Assembly: GCF_051014685.1 (NCBI RefSeq)
Contig: NW_027479400.1
Location: forward strand, 1 to 64,000
Reading direction: 5' to 3'
Source: Ptiloglossa arizonensis
Taxonomy: Eukaryota; Arthropoda; Insecta; Hymenoptera; Colletidae
DNA: 64,000 nucleotides
Positions 30,115 to 46,800 of this stretch are shown here, one piece after another. Position numbers and translations under genes: made by a program. The notes beneath the pieces were generated by a model. That model worked only from the letters and a program-made list of their open reading frames with translations, was not told the DNA's origin and did not search any database. Position 1 is the first letter of the stretch, and every line of letters begins with the position of its first letter.

Positions 30115-33100
30115 TATACGTTACACGTTATACGTTATACGTTATACGTTATACGTTATACGTTATACGTTATACGTTATACGTTATACGTTATACGTTA
30201 TACGTTATACGTTATACGTTATACGTTATACGTTATACGTTATACGTTATACGTTATACGTTATACGTTATACGTTATACGTTATACGTTATACGTTATA
30301 CGTTATACGTTATACGTTATACGTTATACGTTATACGTTATACGTTATACGTTATACGTTATACGTTATACGTTATACGTTATACGTTATACGTTATACG
30401 TTATACGTTATACGTTATACGATATACGTTATACGTTATACGTTATACGTAATATGTAATACGTCATACGTTTTACGTTATACGCTATGCGTTATACGTT
30501 ATACGTTATACGTCATACTTTATACGTTATACGTTATACGTTATACGTTATACGTTACACGTTATACGTTATACGTTATACGTTATACGTTATACGTTAT
30601 ACGTTATAGTTTATACGTTATACGTTATACGATATACGTTATAGGTCATACCTTATACGTGATACGTTATACGTTATACGTTATACGTTATACGTTATAC
30701 GTTATACGTTATACGTAATATGTAATACGTCATACGTTATAAGTTATACGTTATACGTTATACGTTATACGTTATACGTTATACGTTATACGTTATACGT
30801 TATACGTTATATGTTATACGTTATACGTTATACGTTATACGTCATTCGTTATACGTTAGACGTTACACAATATAGGTTATACGTTATACGTTATACGTTA
30901 TACGTTATACGTTATACGTTATACGTTATACGTTATACGTTATACGTTATACGTTATACGTTATACGTTATACGTTATACGTTATACGTTATACGTCATA
31001 CGTTATACGTTATACGTTATACGTTATACGTTATACGTTATACGTTATACGTTATACGTTATACGTTATACGTTATACGTTATACGTTATACGTTATACG
31101 TTATACGTTATACGTTATACGTTATACGTTATACGTTATATGTAATACGTCATACGTTTTACGTTATACGTTACACGTTATACGTTATATGTAATACGTC
31201 ATACGTTTTACGTTATACGTTACACGTTATACCTTATACGTTATACGTTATACGTTATACGTTATACGTTATACGTTATACGTTATACGTTATACGTTAT
31301 ACGTAATATGTAATACGTCATACGTTATAAGTTATACGTTATACGTTATACGTTATACGTTATACGTTATACGTTATACGTTATACGTTATACGTTATAT
31401 GTTATACGTTATACGTTATACGTTATACGTCATTCGTTATACGTTAGACGTTACACAATATAGGTTATACGTTATACGTTATACGTTATACGTTATACGT
31501 TATACGTTATACGTTATACGTTATACGTTATACGCTGTACGTTATACGCTATACGTTATACGTTATACGTTATTCGTTATACGTTATACGTTATACGTTA
31601 TACGTTATACGTTATACGTTATACGTTATACGTTATACGTTATACGTTATACGTTATACGTTATACGTTATACGTTATACGTTATACGTTATACGTTATA
31701 CGTTATACGTTATACGTTATACGTTATACGTTATACGTTATACGTTATACGTTATACGTTATATGTAATACGTCATACGTTTTACGTTATACGTTACACG
31801 TTATACCTTATACGTTATACGTTATACGTTATACGTTATACGTTATACGTTATACGTTATACGTTATACGTTATACGTTTTACGTTATTCGTTATACGTT
31901 CTTCGTTACACGTTATACGTTATACGTTATACGTCATACGTTATACGTTATACGTTATACGTTATACGTTATACGTTATACGTTATACGTTATACGTTAT
32001 ACGTTATACGTTATACGTCATACGTTATACGTTATACGTTATACGTCATACGTTATACGTTATACGTTATACGTTATACGTTATACGTTATACGTTATAC
32101 GTTATACGTTATACGTTATATGTAATACGTCATACGTTTTACGTTATACGTTACACGTTATACCTTATACGTTATACGTTATACGTTATACGTTATACGT
32201 TATACGTTATACGTTATACGTTATACGTTATACGTTTTACGTTATTCGTTATACGTTCTTCGTTACACGTTATACGTTATACGTTATACGTCATACGTTA
32301 TACGTTATACGTTATACGTTACACGTTATACGTTACACGTTACACGTTCTACGTTACACGATACACGTTATACGTTACACGTTATACGTTATACGTTATA
32401 CGTTATACGTTATACGTTATACGTTATACGTTATACGTTATACGTTATACGTTATACGTTATACGTTATACGTTATACGTTATACGTTATACGTTATACG
32501 TTATACGTTATACGTTATACGTTATACGTTATACGTTATACGTTATACGTTATACGTTATACGTTATACGTTATACGTTATACGTTATACGTTATACGTT
32601 ATACGTTATACGTTATACGTTATACGTTATACGTTATACGTTATACGTTATACGTTATACGTTATACGTTATACGTTATACGTTATACGTTATACGTTAT
32701 ACGTTATACGTTATACGTTATACGTTATACGTTATACGTTATACGTTATACGTTATACGTTATACGTTATACGTTATACGTTATACGTTATACGTTATAC
32801 GTTATACGTTATACGTTATACGTTATACGTTATACGTTATATGTAATACGTCATACGTTTTACGTTATACGTTACACGTTATACCTTATACGTTATACGT
32901 TATACGTTATACGTTATACGTTATACGTTATACGTTATACGTTATACGTTATACGTTTTACGTTATTCGTTATACGTTCTTCGTTACACGTTATACGTTA
33001 TACGTTATACGTCATACGTTATACGTTATACGTTATATGTTACACGTTATACGTTATACGTTACACGTTCTACGTTATACGTTACACGTTATACGTTATA

Positions 33101-36100
33101 CGTTATATGTTGTACGTTATACGTTATACGTTATACGTTATACGTTATACGTTATACGTTATACGTTATACGTTATACGTTATACGTTATACGTTATACG
33201 TTATACGTTATACGTTATACGTTATACGTTATACGTTATACGTTATACGTTATACGTTATACGTTATACGTAATATGTAATACGTCATACGTTTTACGTT
33301 ATACGCTATGCGTTATACTTTATACGTTATACGTCATACTTTATACGTTATACGTTATACGTTATACGTTATACGTTACACGTTATACGTTATACGTTAT
33401 ACGTTATACGTTATACGTTATACGTTATACGTTATTGGTTATACGTTATACGTTATACGATATACGTTATAGGTCATACCTTATACGTGATACGTTATAC
33501 GTTATACGTTATACGTTATACGTTATACGTTATACGTTATACGTAATATGTAATACGTCATACGTTATAAGTTATACGTTATACGTTATACGTTATACGT
33601 TATACGTTATACGTTATACGTTATACGTTATACGTTATACGTTATACGTTATACGTTATACGTTATACGTTATACGTAATATGTAATACGTCATACGTTT
33701 TACGTTATACGCTATGCGTTATACGTTATACGTTATACGTTATACGTTATACGTTATACGTTATACGTAATATGTAATACGTCATACGTTTTACGTTATA
33801 CGCTATGCGTTATACGTTATACGTTATACGTTATACGTTATACGTCATACGTTATACGTTATACGTTATACGTTATACGTTATACGTTATACGTTATACG
33901 TTATACGTTATACGTTATACGTTATACGTTATACGTTATACGTTATACGTTATACGTTATACGTTATACGTTATACGTTATATGTAATACGTCATACGTT
34001 TTACGTTATACGTTACACGTTATACGTTATATGTAATACGTCATACGTTTTACGTTATACGTTACACGTTATACCTTATACGTTATACGTTATACGTTAT
34101 ACGTTATACGTTATACGTTATACGTTATACGTTATACGTTATACGTAATATGTAATACGTCATACGTTATAAGTTATACGTTATACGTTATACGTTATAC
34201 GTTATACGTTATACGTTATACGTTATACGTTATACGTTATATGTTATACGTTATACGTTATACGTTATACGTCATTCGTTATACGTTAGACGTTACACAA
34301 TATAGGTTATACGTTATACGTTATACGTTATACGTTATACGTTATACGTTATACGTTACACGTTATACGTTATACGCTGTACGTTATACGCTATACGTTA
34401 TACGTTATACGTTATACGTTATACGTTATACGTTATACGTTATACGTTATACGTTATACGTTATACGTTATACGTTATACGTTATACGTTATACGTTATA
34501 CGTTATACGTTATACGTTATACGTTATACGTTATACGTTATACGTTATACGTTATACGTTATACGTTATACGTTATACGTTATACGTTATATGTAATACG
34601 TCATACGTTTTACGTTATACGTTACACGTTATACCTTATACGTTATACGTTATACGTTATACGTTATACGTTATACGTTATACGTTATACGTTATACGTT
34701 ATACGTTTTACGTTATTCGTTATACGTTCTTCGTTACACGTTATACGTTATACGTTATACGTCATACGTTATACGTTATACGTTATACGTTATACGTTAT
34801 ACGTTATACGTTATACGTTATACGTTATACGTTATACGTTATACGTCATACGTTATACGTTATACGTTATACGTCATACGTTATACGTTATACGTTATAC
34901 GTTATACGTTATACGTTATACGTTATACGTTATACGTTATACGTTATATGTAATACGTCATACGTTTTACGTTATACGTTACACGTTATACCTTATACGT
35001 TATACGTTATACGTTATACGTTATACGTTATACGTTATACGTTATACGTTATACGTTATACGTTATACGTTTTACGTTATTCGTTATACGTTCTTCGTTA
35101 CACGTTATACATTATACGTTATACGTTATACGTTATACGTTATACGCTGTACGTTATACGCTATACGTTATACGTTATACGTTATACGTTATACGTTATA
35201 CGTTATACGTTATACGTTATACGTTATACGTTATACGTTATACGTTATACGTTATACGTTATACGTTATACGTTATACGTTATACGTCATACGTTATACG
35301 TTATACGTTATACGTCATACGTTATACGTTATACGTTATACGTTATACGTTATACGTTATACGTTATACGTTATACGTTATACGTTATATGTAATACGTC
35401 ATACGTTTTACGTTATACGTTACACGTTATACCTTATACGTTATACGTTATACGTTATACGTTATACGTTATACGTTATACGTTATACGTTATACGTTAT
35501 ACGTTTTACGTTATTCGTTATACGTTCTTCGTTACACGTTATACGTTATACGTTATACGTCATACGTTATACGTTATACGTTATACGTTACACGTTATAC
35601 GTTACACGTTACACGTTCTACGTTACACGATACACGTTATACGTTACACGTTATACGTTATACGTTATACGTTATACGTTATACGTTATACGTTATACGT
35701 TATACGTTATACGTTATACGTTATACGTTATACGTTATACGTTATACGTTATACGTTATACGTTATACGTTATACGTTATACGTTATACGTTATACGTTA
35801 TACGTTATACGTTATACGTTATACGTTATACGTTATACGTTATACGTTATACGTTATACGTTATACGTTATACGTTATACGTTATACGTTATACGTTATA
35901 CGTTATACGTTATACGTTATACGTTATACGTTACACGTTATACGTTATACGTTATACGTTATACGATATACGTTATACGTTATACGTTATACGTAATATG
36001 TAATACGTCATACGTTTTACGTTATACGCTATGCGTTATACGTTATACGTTATACGTCATACTTTATACGTTATACGTTATACGTTATACGTTATACGTT

Positions 36101-39100
36101 ACACGTTATACGTTATACGTTATACGTTATACGTTATACGTTATACGTTATAGTTTATACGTTATACGTTATACGATATACGTTATAGGTCATACCTTAT
36201 ACGTGATACGTTATACGTTATACGTTATACGTTATACGTTATACGTTATACGTTATACGTAATATGTAATACGTCATACGTTATAAGTTATACGTTATAC
36301 GTTATACGTTATACGTTATACGTTATACGTTATACGTTATACGTTATACGTTATATGTTATACGTTATACGTTATACGTTATACGTCATTCGTTATACGT
36401 TAGACGTTACACAATATAGGTTATACGTTATACGTTATACGTTATACGTTATACGTTATACGTTATACGTTATACGTTATACGTTATACGTTATACGTTA
36501 TACGTTATACGTTATACGTTATACGTTATACGTTATACGTCATACGTTATACGTTATACGTTATACGTTATACGTTATACGTTATACGTTATACGTTATA
36601 CGTTATACGTTATACGTTATACGTTATACGTTATACGTTATACGTTATACGTTATACGTTATACGTTATATGTAATACGTCATACGTTTTACGTTATACG
36701 TTACACGTTATACGTTATATGTAATACGTCATACGTTTTACGTTATACGTTACACGTTATACCTTATACGTTATACGTTATACGTTATACGTTATACGTT
36801 ATACGTTATACGTTATACGTTATACGTTATACGTAATATGTAATACGTCATACGTTATAAGTTATACGTTATACGTTATACGTTATACGTTATACGTTAT
36901 ACGTTATACGTTATACGTTATACGTTATATGTTATACGTTATACGTTATACGTTATACGTCATTCGTTATACGTTAGACGTTACACAATATAGGTTATAC
37001 GTTATACGTTATACGTTATACGTTATACGTTATACGTTATACGTTATACGTTATACGTTATACGCTGTACGTTATACGCTATACGTTATACGTTATACGT
37101 TATACGTTATACGTTATACGTTATACGTTATACGTTATACGTTATACGTTATACGTTATACGTTATACGTTATACGTTATACGTTATACGTTATACGTTA
37201 TACGTTATACGTTATACGTTATACGTTATACGTTATACGTTATACGTTATACGTTATACGTTATACGTTATACGTTATACGTTATATGTAATACGTCATA
37301 CGTTTTACGTTATACGTTACACGTTATACCTTATACGTTATACGTTATACGTTATACGTTATACGTTATACGTTATACGTTATACGTTATACGTTATACG
37401 TTATACGTTATACGTTTTACGTTATTCGTTATACGTTCTTCGTTACACGTTATACGTTATACGTTATACGTCATACGTTATACGTTATACGTTATACGTT
37501 ATACGTTATACGTTATACGTTATACGTTATACGTTATACGTTATACGTTATACGTCATACGTTATACGTTATACGTTATACGTCATACGTTATACGTTAT
37601 ACGTTATACGTTATACGTTATACGTTATACGTTATACGTTATACGTTATACGTTATATGTAATACGTCATACGTTTTACGTTATACGTTACACGTTATAC
37701 CTTATACGTTATACGTTATACGTTATACGTTATACGTTATACGTTATACGTTATACGTTATACGTTATACGTTTTACGTTATTCGTTATACGTTCTTCGT
37801 TACACGTTATACGTTATACGTTATACGTCATACGTTATACGTTATACGTTATACGTTACACGTTATACGTTACACGTTACACGTTCTACGTTACACGATA
37901 CACGTTATACGTTACACGTTATACGTTATACGTTATACGTTATACGTTATACGTTATACGTTATACGTTATACGTTATACGTTATACGTTATACGTTATA
38001 CGTTATACGTTATACGTTATACGTTATACGTTATACGTTATACGTTATACGTTATACGTTATACGTTATACGTTATACGTTATACGTTATACGTTATACG
38101 TTATACGTTATACGTTATACGTTATACGTTATACGTTATACGTTATACGTTATACGTTATACGTTATACGTTATACGTTATACGTTATACGTTATACGTT
38201 ATACGTTATACGTTATACGTTATACGTTATACGTTATACGTTATACGTTATACGTTATACGTTATACGTTATACGTTATACGTTATACGTTATACGTTAT
38301 ACGTTATACGTTATACGTTATACGTTATACGTTATACGTTATACGTTATACGTTATACGTTATACGTTATACGTTATACGTTATACGTTATATGTAATAC
38401 GTCATACGTTTTACGTTATACGTTACACGTTATACCTTATACGTTATACGTTATACGTTATACGTTATACGTTATACGTTATACGTTATACGTTATACGT
38501 TATACGTTTTACGTTATTCGTTATACGTTCTTCGTTACACGTTATACGTTATACGTTATACGTCATACGTTATACGTTATACGTTATATGTTACACGTTA
38601 TACGTTATACGTTACACGTTCTACGTTATACGTTACACGTTATACGTTATACGTTATATGTTGTACGTTATACGTTATACGTTATACGTTATACATTATA
38701 CGTTATACGTTATACGTTATACGTTATACGTTATACGTTATACGTTATACGTTATACGTTATACGTTATACGTTATACGTTATACGTTATACGTTATACG
38801 TTATACGTTATACGTAATATGTAATACGTCATACGTTTTACGTTATACGCTATGCGTTATACTTTATACGTTATACGCCATACTTTATACGTTATACGTT
38901 ATACGTTATACGTTATACGTTACGCGTTATACGTTATACGTTATACGTTATACGTTATACGTTATACGTTATACGTTATAGGTTATACGTTATACGTTAT
39001 ACGATATACGTTATAGGTCATACCTTATACGTGATACGTTATACGTTATACGTTATACGTTATACGTTATACGTTATACGTTATACGTTATACGTTATAC

Positions 39101-40827
39101 GTTATACGTTATACGTTATACGTTATACGTTATACGTTATACGTTATATGTAATACGTCATACGTTTTACGTTATACGTTACACGTTATACCTTATACGT
39201 TATACGTTATACGTTATACGTTATACGTTATACGTTATACGTTATACGTTATACGTTATACGTTATACGTTATTCGTTATACGTTCTTCGTTACACGTTA
39301 TACGTTATACGTTATACGTCATACGTTATACGTTATACGTTATACGTTATACGTTATACGTTATACGTTATACGTTATACGTTATACGTTATACGTTATA
39401 CGTCATACGTTATACGTTATACGTTATACGTCATACGTTATACGTTATACGTTATACGTTATACGTTATACGTTATACGTTATACGTTATACGTTATACG
39501 TTATACGTAATATGTAATACGTCATACGTTATAAGTTATACGTTATACGTTATACGTTATACGTTATACGTTATACGTTATACGTTATACGTTATACGTT
39601 ATATGTTATACGTTATACGTTATACGTTATACGTCATTCGTTATACGTTAGACGTTACACAATATAGGTTATACGTTATACGTTATACGTTATACGTTAT
39701 ACGTTATACGTTATACGTTATACGTTATACGTTATACGTTATACGTTATACGTCATACGTTATACGTTATACGTTATACGTCATACGTTATACGTTATAC
39801 GTTATACGTTATACGTTATACGTTATACGTTATACGTTATACGTTATACGTTATATGTAATACGTCATACGTTTTACGTTATACGTTACACGTTATACCT
39901 TATACGTTATACGTTATACGTTATACGTTATACGTTATACGTTATACGTTATACGTTATACGTTATACGTTTTACGTTATTCGTTATACGTTCTTCGTTA
40001 CACGTTATACGTTATACGTTATACGTCATACGTTATACGTTATACGTTATACGTTACACGTTATACGTTACACGTTACACGTTCTACGTTACACGATACA
40101 CGTTATACGTTACACGTTATACGTTATACGTTATACGTTATACGTTATACGTTATACGTTATACGTTATACGTTATACGTTATACGTTATACGTTATACG
40201 TTATACGTTATACGTTATACGTTATACGTTATACGTTATACGTTATACGTTATACGTTATACGTTATACGTTATACGTTATACGTTATACGTTATACGTT
40301 ATACGTTATACGTTATACGTTATACGTTATACGTTATACGTTATACGTTATACGTTATACGTTATACGTTATACGTTATACGTTATACGTTATACGTTAT
40401 ACGTTACACGTTATACGTTATACGTTATACGTTATACGATATACGTTATACGTTATACGTTATACGTAATATGTAATACGTCATACGTTTTACGTTATAC
40501 GCTATGCGTTATACGTTATACGTTATACGTCATACTTTATACGTTATACGTTATACGTTATACGTTATACGTTACACGTTATACGTTATACGTTATACGT
40601 TATACGTTATACGTTATACGTTATAGTTTATACGTTATACGTTATACGATATACGTTATAGGTCATACCTTATACGTGATACGTTATACGTTATACGTTA
40701 TACGTTATACGTTATACGTTATACGTTATACGTAATATGTAATACGTCATACGTTATAAGTTATACGTTATACGTTATACGTTATACGTTATACGTTATA
40801 CGTTATACGTTATACGTTATACGTTAT

Positions 40828-42535
40828 ATGTTATACGTTATACGTTATACGTTATACGTCATTCGTTATACGTTAGACGTTACACAATATAGGTTATACG
40901 TTATACGTTATACGTTATACGTTATACGTTATACGTTATACGTTATACGTTATACGTTATACGTTATACGTTATACGTTATACGTTATACGTTATACGTT
41001 ATACGTTATACGTCATACGTTATACGTTATACGTTATACGTTATACGTTATACGTTATACGTTATACGTTATACGTTATACGTTATACGTTATACGTTAT
41101 ACGTTATACGTTATACGTTATACGTTATACGTTATACGTTATATGTAATACGTCATACGTTTTACGTTATACGTTACACGTTATACGTTATATGTAATAC
41201 GTCATACGTTTTACGTTATACGTTACACGTTATACCTTATACGTTATACGTTATACGTTATACGTTATACGTTATACGTTATACGTTATACGTTATACGT
41301 TATACGTAATATGTAATACGTCATACGTTATAAGTTATACGTTATACGTTATACGTTATACGTTATACGTTATACGTTATACGTTATACGTTATACGTTA
41401 TATGTTATACGTTATACGTTATACGTTATACGTCATTCGTTATACGTTAGACGTTACACAATATAGGTTATACGTTATACGTTATACGTTATACGTTATA
41501 CGTTATACGTTATACGTTATACGTTATACGTTATACGCTGTACGTTATACGCTATACGTTATACGTTATACGTTATACGTTATACGTTATACGTTATACG
41601 TTATACGTTATACGTTATACGTTATACGTTATACGTTATACGTTATACGTTATACGTTATACGTTATACGTTATACGTTATACGTTATACGTTATACGTT
41701 ATACGTTATACGTTATACGTTATACGTTATACGTTATACGTTATACGTTATACGTTATACGTTATACGCTGTACGTTATACGTTATACGTTATACGTTAT
41801 ACGTTATACGTTATACGTTATACGTTATATGTTATACGTTATACGTTATACGTTATACGTCATTCGTTATACGTTAGACGTTACACAATATAGGTTATAC
41901 GTTATACGTTATACGTTATACGTTATACGTTATACGTTATACGTTATACGTTATACGTTATACGTTATACGTTATACGTTATACGTTATACGTTATACGT
42001 TATACGTTATACGTCATACGTTATACGTTATACGTTATACGTTATACGTTATACGTTATACGTTATACGTTATACGTTATACGTTATACGTTATACGTTA
42101 TACGTTATACGTTATACGTTATACGTTATACGTTATACGTTATATGTAATACGTCATACGTTTTACGTTATACGTTACACGTTATACGTTATATGTAATA
42201 CGTCATACGTTTTACGTTATACGTTACACGTTATACCTTATACGTTATACGTTATACGTTATACGTTATACGTTATACGTTATACGTTATACGTTATACG
42301 TTATACGTAATATGTAATACGTCATACGTTATAAGTTATACGTTATACGTTATACGTTATACGTTATACGTTATACGTTATACGTTATACGTTATACGTT
42401 ATATGTTATACGTTATACGTTATACGTTATACGTCATTCGTTATACGTTAGACGTTACACAATATAGGTTATACGTTATACGTTATACGTTATACGTTAT
42501 ACGTTATACGTTATACGTTATACGTTATACGTTAT
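40828..42535. repeat. Direct repeat at 1,001-bp spacing
   Basis: The A-B-B-C-A string beginning at 40828 recurs at 41829, exactly 1,001 bp (143 heptamers) later. The second A recurs at 41402 and 42403. About 700 bp of each copy match, until the G block of the first copy is replaced by a single TATACGC unit in the second. The first copy also resembles 36355-36929. Confidence 0.75.
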
Positions 42536-43880
42536 ACGTTATACGCTATACGTTATACGTTATACGTTATACGTTATACGTTATACGTTATACGTTATAC
42601 GTTATACGTTATACGTTATACGTTATACGTTATACGTTATACGTTATACGTTATACGTTATACGTTATACGTTATACGTTATACGTTATACGTTATACGT
42701 TATACGTTATACGTTATACGTTATACGTTATACGTTATACGTTATACGTTATACGTTATATGTAATACGTCATACGTTTTACGTTATACGTTACACGTTA
42801 TACCTTATACGTTATACGTTATACGTTATACGTTATACGTTATACGTTATACGTTATACGTTATACGTTATACGTTATACGTTATACGTTATACGTTTTT
42901 CGTTATACGTTATACGTTCTTCGTTACACGTTATACGTTATACGTTATACGTCATACGTTATACGTTATACGTTATACGTTATACGTTATACGTTATACG
43001 TTATACGTTATACGTTATACGTTATACGTTATACGTCATACGTTATACGTTATACGTTATACGTCATACGTTATACGTTATACGTTATACGTTATACGTT
43101 ATACGTTATACGTTATACGTTATACGTTATACGTTATATGTAATACGTCATACGTTTTACGTTATACGTTACACGTTATACCTTATACGTTATACGTTAT
43201 ACGTTATACGTTATACGTTATACGTTATACGTTATACGTTATACGTTATACGTTTTACGTTATTCGTTATACGTTCTTCGTTACACGTTATACGTTATAC
43301 GTTATACGTCATACGTTATACGTTATACGTTATACGTTACACGTTATACGTTACACGTTACACGTTCTACGTTACACGATACACGTTATACGTTACACGT
43401 TATACGTTATACGTTATACGTTATACGTTATACGTTATACGTTATACGTTATACGTTATACGTTATACGTTATACGTTATACGTTATACGTTATACGTTA
43501 TACGTTATACGTTATACGTTATACGTTATACGTTATACGTTATACGTTATACGTTATACGTTATACGTTATACGTTATACGTTATACGTTATACGTTATA
43601 CGTTATACGTTATACGTTATACGTTATACGTTATACGTTATACGTTATACGTTATACGTTATACGTTATACGTTATACGTTATACGTTATACGTTATACG
43701 TTATACGTTATACGTTATACGTTATACGTTATACGTTATACGTTATACGTTATACGTTATACGTTATACGTTATACGTTATACGTTATACGTTATACGTT
43801 ATACGTTATACGTTATACGTTATACGTTATACGTTATACGTTATACGTTATACGTTATACGTTATACGTTATACGTTATA

Positions 43881-46800
43881 TGTAATACGTCATACGTTTT
43901 ACGTTATACGTTACACGTTATACCTTATACGTTATACGTTATACGTTATACGTTATACGTTATACGTTATACGTTATACGTTATACGTTATACGTTTTAC
44001 GTTATTCGTTATACGTTCTTCGTTACACGTTATACGTTATACGTTATACGTCATACGTTATACGTTATACGTTATATGTTACACGTTATACGTTATACGT
44101 TACACGTTCTACGTTATACGTTACACGTTATACGTTATACGTTATATGTTGTACGTTATACGTTATACGTTATACGTTATACATTATACGTTATACGTTA
44201 TACGTTATACGTTATACGTTATACGTTATACGTTATACGTTATACGTTATACGTTATACGTTATACGTTATACGTTATACGTTATACGTTATACGTTATA
44301 CGTAATATGTAATACGTCATACGTTTTACGTTATACGCTATGCGTTATACTTTATACGTTATACGTCATACTTTATACGTTATACGTTATACGTTATACG
44401 TTATACGTTACACGTTATACGTTATACGTTATACGTTATACGTTATACGTTATACGTTATACGTTATAGGTTATACGTTATACGTTATACGATATACGTT
44501 ATAGGTCATACCTTATACGTGATACGTTATACGTTATACGTTATACGTTATACGTTATACGTTATACGTTATACGTAATATGTAATACGTCATACGTTAT
44601 AAGTTATACGTTATACGTTATACGTTATACGTTATACGTTATACGTTATACGTTATACGTTATACGTTATACGTTATACGTTATACGTTATACGTAATAT
44701 GTAATACGTCATACGTTTTACGTTATACGCTATGCGTTATACGTTATACGTTATACGTTATACGTTATACGTTATACGTTATACGTTATACGTAATATGT
44801 AATACGTCATACGTTTTACGTTATACGCTATGCGTTATACGTTATACGTCATACTTTATACGTTATACGTTATACGTTATACGTTATACGTTATACGTTA
44901 CACGTTATACGTTATACGTTATACGTTATACGTTATACGTCATACATTATACGTTAGACGTTACACGTTATACGTTATACTTTATACGTTATACGTTATA
45001 CGTTATACGTTATACGTTATACGTTATACGTTATACGTTATACGTTATACGTTATACGTTATACGTAATATGTAATACGTCATACGTTTTACGTTATACG
45101 TTATACGTTATACGTTATACGTTATACGTTATACGTTATACGTTATACGTTATACGTTATACGTTATACGTTATACGTTATACGTTATACGTAATATGTA
45201 ATACGTCATACGTTTTACGTTATACGCTATGCGTTATACGTTATACGTTATACGTTATACGTTATACGTTATACGTTATACGTTATACGTTATACGTTAT
45301 ACGTCATTCGTTATACGTTAGACGTTACACAATATAGGTTATACGTTATACGTTATACGTTATACGTTATACGTTATACGTTATACGTTATACGTTATAC
45401 GTTATACGTTATACGTTATACGTTATACGTTATACGTTATACGTTATACGTTATACGTTATACGTTATACGTTATACGTTATACGTTATACGTTATACGT
45501 TATACGTTATACGTTATACGTTATACGTTATACGTTATACGTTATACGTTATACGTTATACGTTATACGTTATACGTTATACGTTATACGTTATACGTTA
45601 TACGTTATACGTTATACGTTATACGTTATACGTTATACGTTATACGTTATACGTTATAGGTTCTACGTTATACGTTATACGTTATACGTTATACGTTATA
45701 CGTTATACGTTATACGTTATACGTTATACGTTATACGTTATACGTTATACGTTATACGTTATACGTTATACGTTATACGTTATACGTTATACGTTATACG
45801 TTATACGTTATACGTTATACGTAATATGTAATACGTCATACGTTTTACGTTATACGCTATGCGTTATACGTTATACGTTATACGTCATACTTTATACGTT
45901 ATACGTTATACGTTATACGTTATACGTTACACGTTATACGTTATACGTTATACGTTATACGTTATACGTTATACGTTATAGGTTATACGTTATACGTTAT
46001 ACGATATACGTTATAGGTCATACCTTATACGTGATACGTTATACGTTATACGTTATACGTTATACGTTATACGTTATACGTTATACGTAATATGTAATAC
46101 GTCATACGTTATAAGTTATACGTTATACGTTATACGTTATACGTTATACGTTATACGTTATACGTTATACGTTATACGTTATACGTTATATGTTATACGT
46201 TATACGTTATACGTTATACGTCATTCGTTATACGTTAGACGTTACACAATATAGGTTATACGTTATACGTTATACGTTATACGTTATACGTTATACGTTA
46301 TACGTTATACGTTATACGTTATACGTTATACGTTATACGTTATACGTTATACGTTATACGTTATACGTCATACGTTATACGTTATACGTTATACGTTATA
46401 CGTTATACGTTATACGTTATACGTTATACGTTATACGTTATACGTTATAGGTCATACCTTATACGTGATACGTTATACGTTATACGTTATACGTTATACG
46501 TTATACGTTATACGTTATACGTAATATGTAATACGTCATACGTTATAAGTTATACGTTATACGTTATACGTTATACGTTATACGTTATACGTTATACGTT
46601 ATACGTTATATGTTATACGTTATACGTTATACGTCATTCGTTATACGTTAGACGTTACACAATATAGGTTATACGTTATACGTTATACGTTATACGTTAT
46701 ACGTTATACGTTATACGTTATACGTTATACGTTATACGTTATACGTTATACGTTATACGTTATACGTTATACGTTATACGTCATACGTTATACGTTATAC

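Larger units (their letters stand above)
30061..43880. repeat. Satellite sub-domain 3 (carries block K)
   Basis: Marked by six copies of block K, with the TCTACGT unit near 30094, 32348, 35617, 37885, 40083 and 43366. The intervals are about 2,254, 3,269, 2,268, 2,198 and 3,283 bp, all multiples of 7. Each K block is followed by about 300-480 bp of perfect heptamer. B-C-A and D-F-C-A modules fill the rest. This looks like a higher-order repeat of about 2.2-3.3 kb made by amplification of a K-containing founder. Confidence 0.7.
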
